64,000 nucleotides of DNA, taken from positions 2,569,501 through 2,633,500 of the forward strand of contig NZ_CP162414.1 in the NCBI RefSeq assembly GCF_040932005.1, given 5' to 3'. Below, one piece after another: positions 63,982 through 64,000 of the stretch (its first letter is position 1; each line of letters opens with the position of its first letter). The stretch is from Aestuariibius sp. HNIBRBA575 (GTDB lineage: Bacteria; Pseudomonadota; Alphaproteobacteria; Rhodobacterales; Rhodobacteraceae). The notes under the pieces were generated by a model. It saw only the letters and a list, made by a program, of their open reading frames with translations, did not search any database and was not told the DNA's origin. A program made the translations under genes and the position numbers.

Positions 63982-64000
63982 CGTCATTTCCCGGTTTGTT

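Noticed and set aside
1..64000. CRISPR arrays, insertion sequences, prophage, rRNA operon
   Set aside because: No regularly spaced repeats, transposase or phage-structural frames or rRNA-like stretches were found.

Overview
The window looks like a chromosomal segment of an alphaproteobacterium of the family Rhodobacteraceae (Roseobacter group). The grounds are the gene families and their order (cobW/cobN/cobO, leuC-leuD separated from leuB, urtABCDE, hemC/hemE/hemF, Hint-domain secreted proteins, an IalB-family protein), the high-GC codon use, and start/stop overlaps of the ATGA and TAATG type. I cannot name a genus. I see no phage, integrase, insertion sequence, CRISPR array, rRNA or replication origin. 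The only RNA gene is one tRNA-Met (CAT).

Layout. 1-6.7 kb: aerobic cobalamin genes (3' end of cobW, cobN, cobO) interleaved with a GNAT acetyltransferase, a 57-residue small protein on the other strand, and a polytopic membrane protein preceded by an FNR/CRP-type palindrome. 6.8-14.4 kb: FMN reductase, asparaginase, IalB-like protein, rlmN, a small protein, a LOG-family protein, dapD, and a bacterial glutamate-receptor-like channel. 14.4-17.1 kb: two overlapping Hint-domain genes. 17.3-22.6 kb: dapE, GNAT, RNase R, lytic transglycosylase. 22.6-30.3 kb (minus strand): methyltransferase, secreted Cys protein, rppH, and the run rsfS-rlmH-gpmI-envC-ctpA, then a lipoprotein. 30.3-32.6 kb: DUF2975 membrane protein with its HTH regulator behind a near-consensus promoter, then a MscS channel. 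32.7-40.2 kb: leuC-leuD, a membrane protein, an exonuclease/phosphatase-fold protein, an NAD-binding epimerase-like protein with a divergent LysR regulator, and leuB. 40.2-45.5 kb: three small regulated modules (ArsR-like with NIPSNAP/monooxygenase; an EamA exporter; a GAF-HTH regulator with an aldehyde dehydrogenase). 45.5-48.5 kb: an AT-richer cassette with an orphan periplasmic binding protein and a chemoreceptor. 48.5-57.9 kb (minus strand): glycerate 2-kinase, the complete urea ABC transporter urtABCDE, an AbrB-type membrane protein and a nine-cysteine protein. 58-64 kb: tRNA-Met, an FAD-linked 2-hydroxyacid dehydrogenase with an MFS transporter, and the haem genes hemC, hemE and hemF.

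How the genes work together. Two tetrapyrrole routes are present: cobN/cobO for adenosylcobalamin, and hemC/hemE/hemF for protohaem. dapD and dapE give two successive steps of the succinylase lysine/diaminopimelate route, and leuC/D/B give the isopropylmalate steps of leucine synthesis. rsfS, rlmH, rlmN and rnr serve ribosome and RNA metabolism. The EnvC-like protein, CtpA and the lytic transglycosylase act on the envelope. Urea uptake genes are complete, but no urease gene lies in this window.

No clearly new multi-gene defence or biosynthetic system is evident. The most interesting items are the glutamate-receptor-like channel without a potassium filter, the Hint-protein pair in which one partner lacks the catalytic cysteine, the AT-rich binding-protein/chemoreceptor cassette, and several perfect or near-perfect operator palindromes next to uncharacterised regulators.
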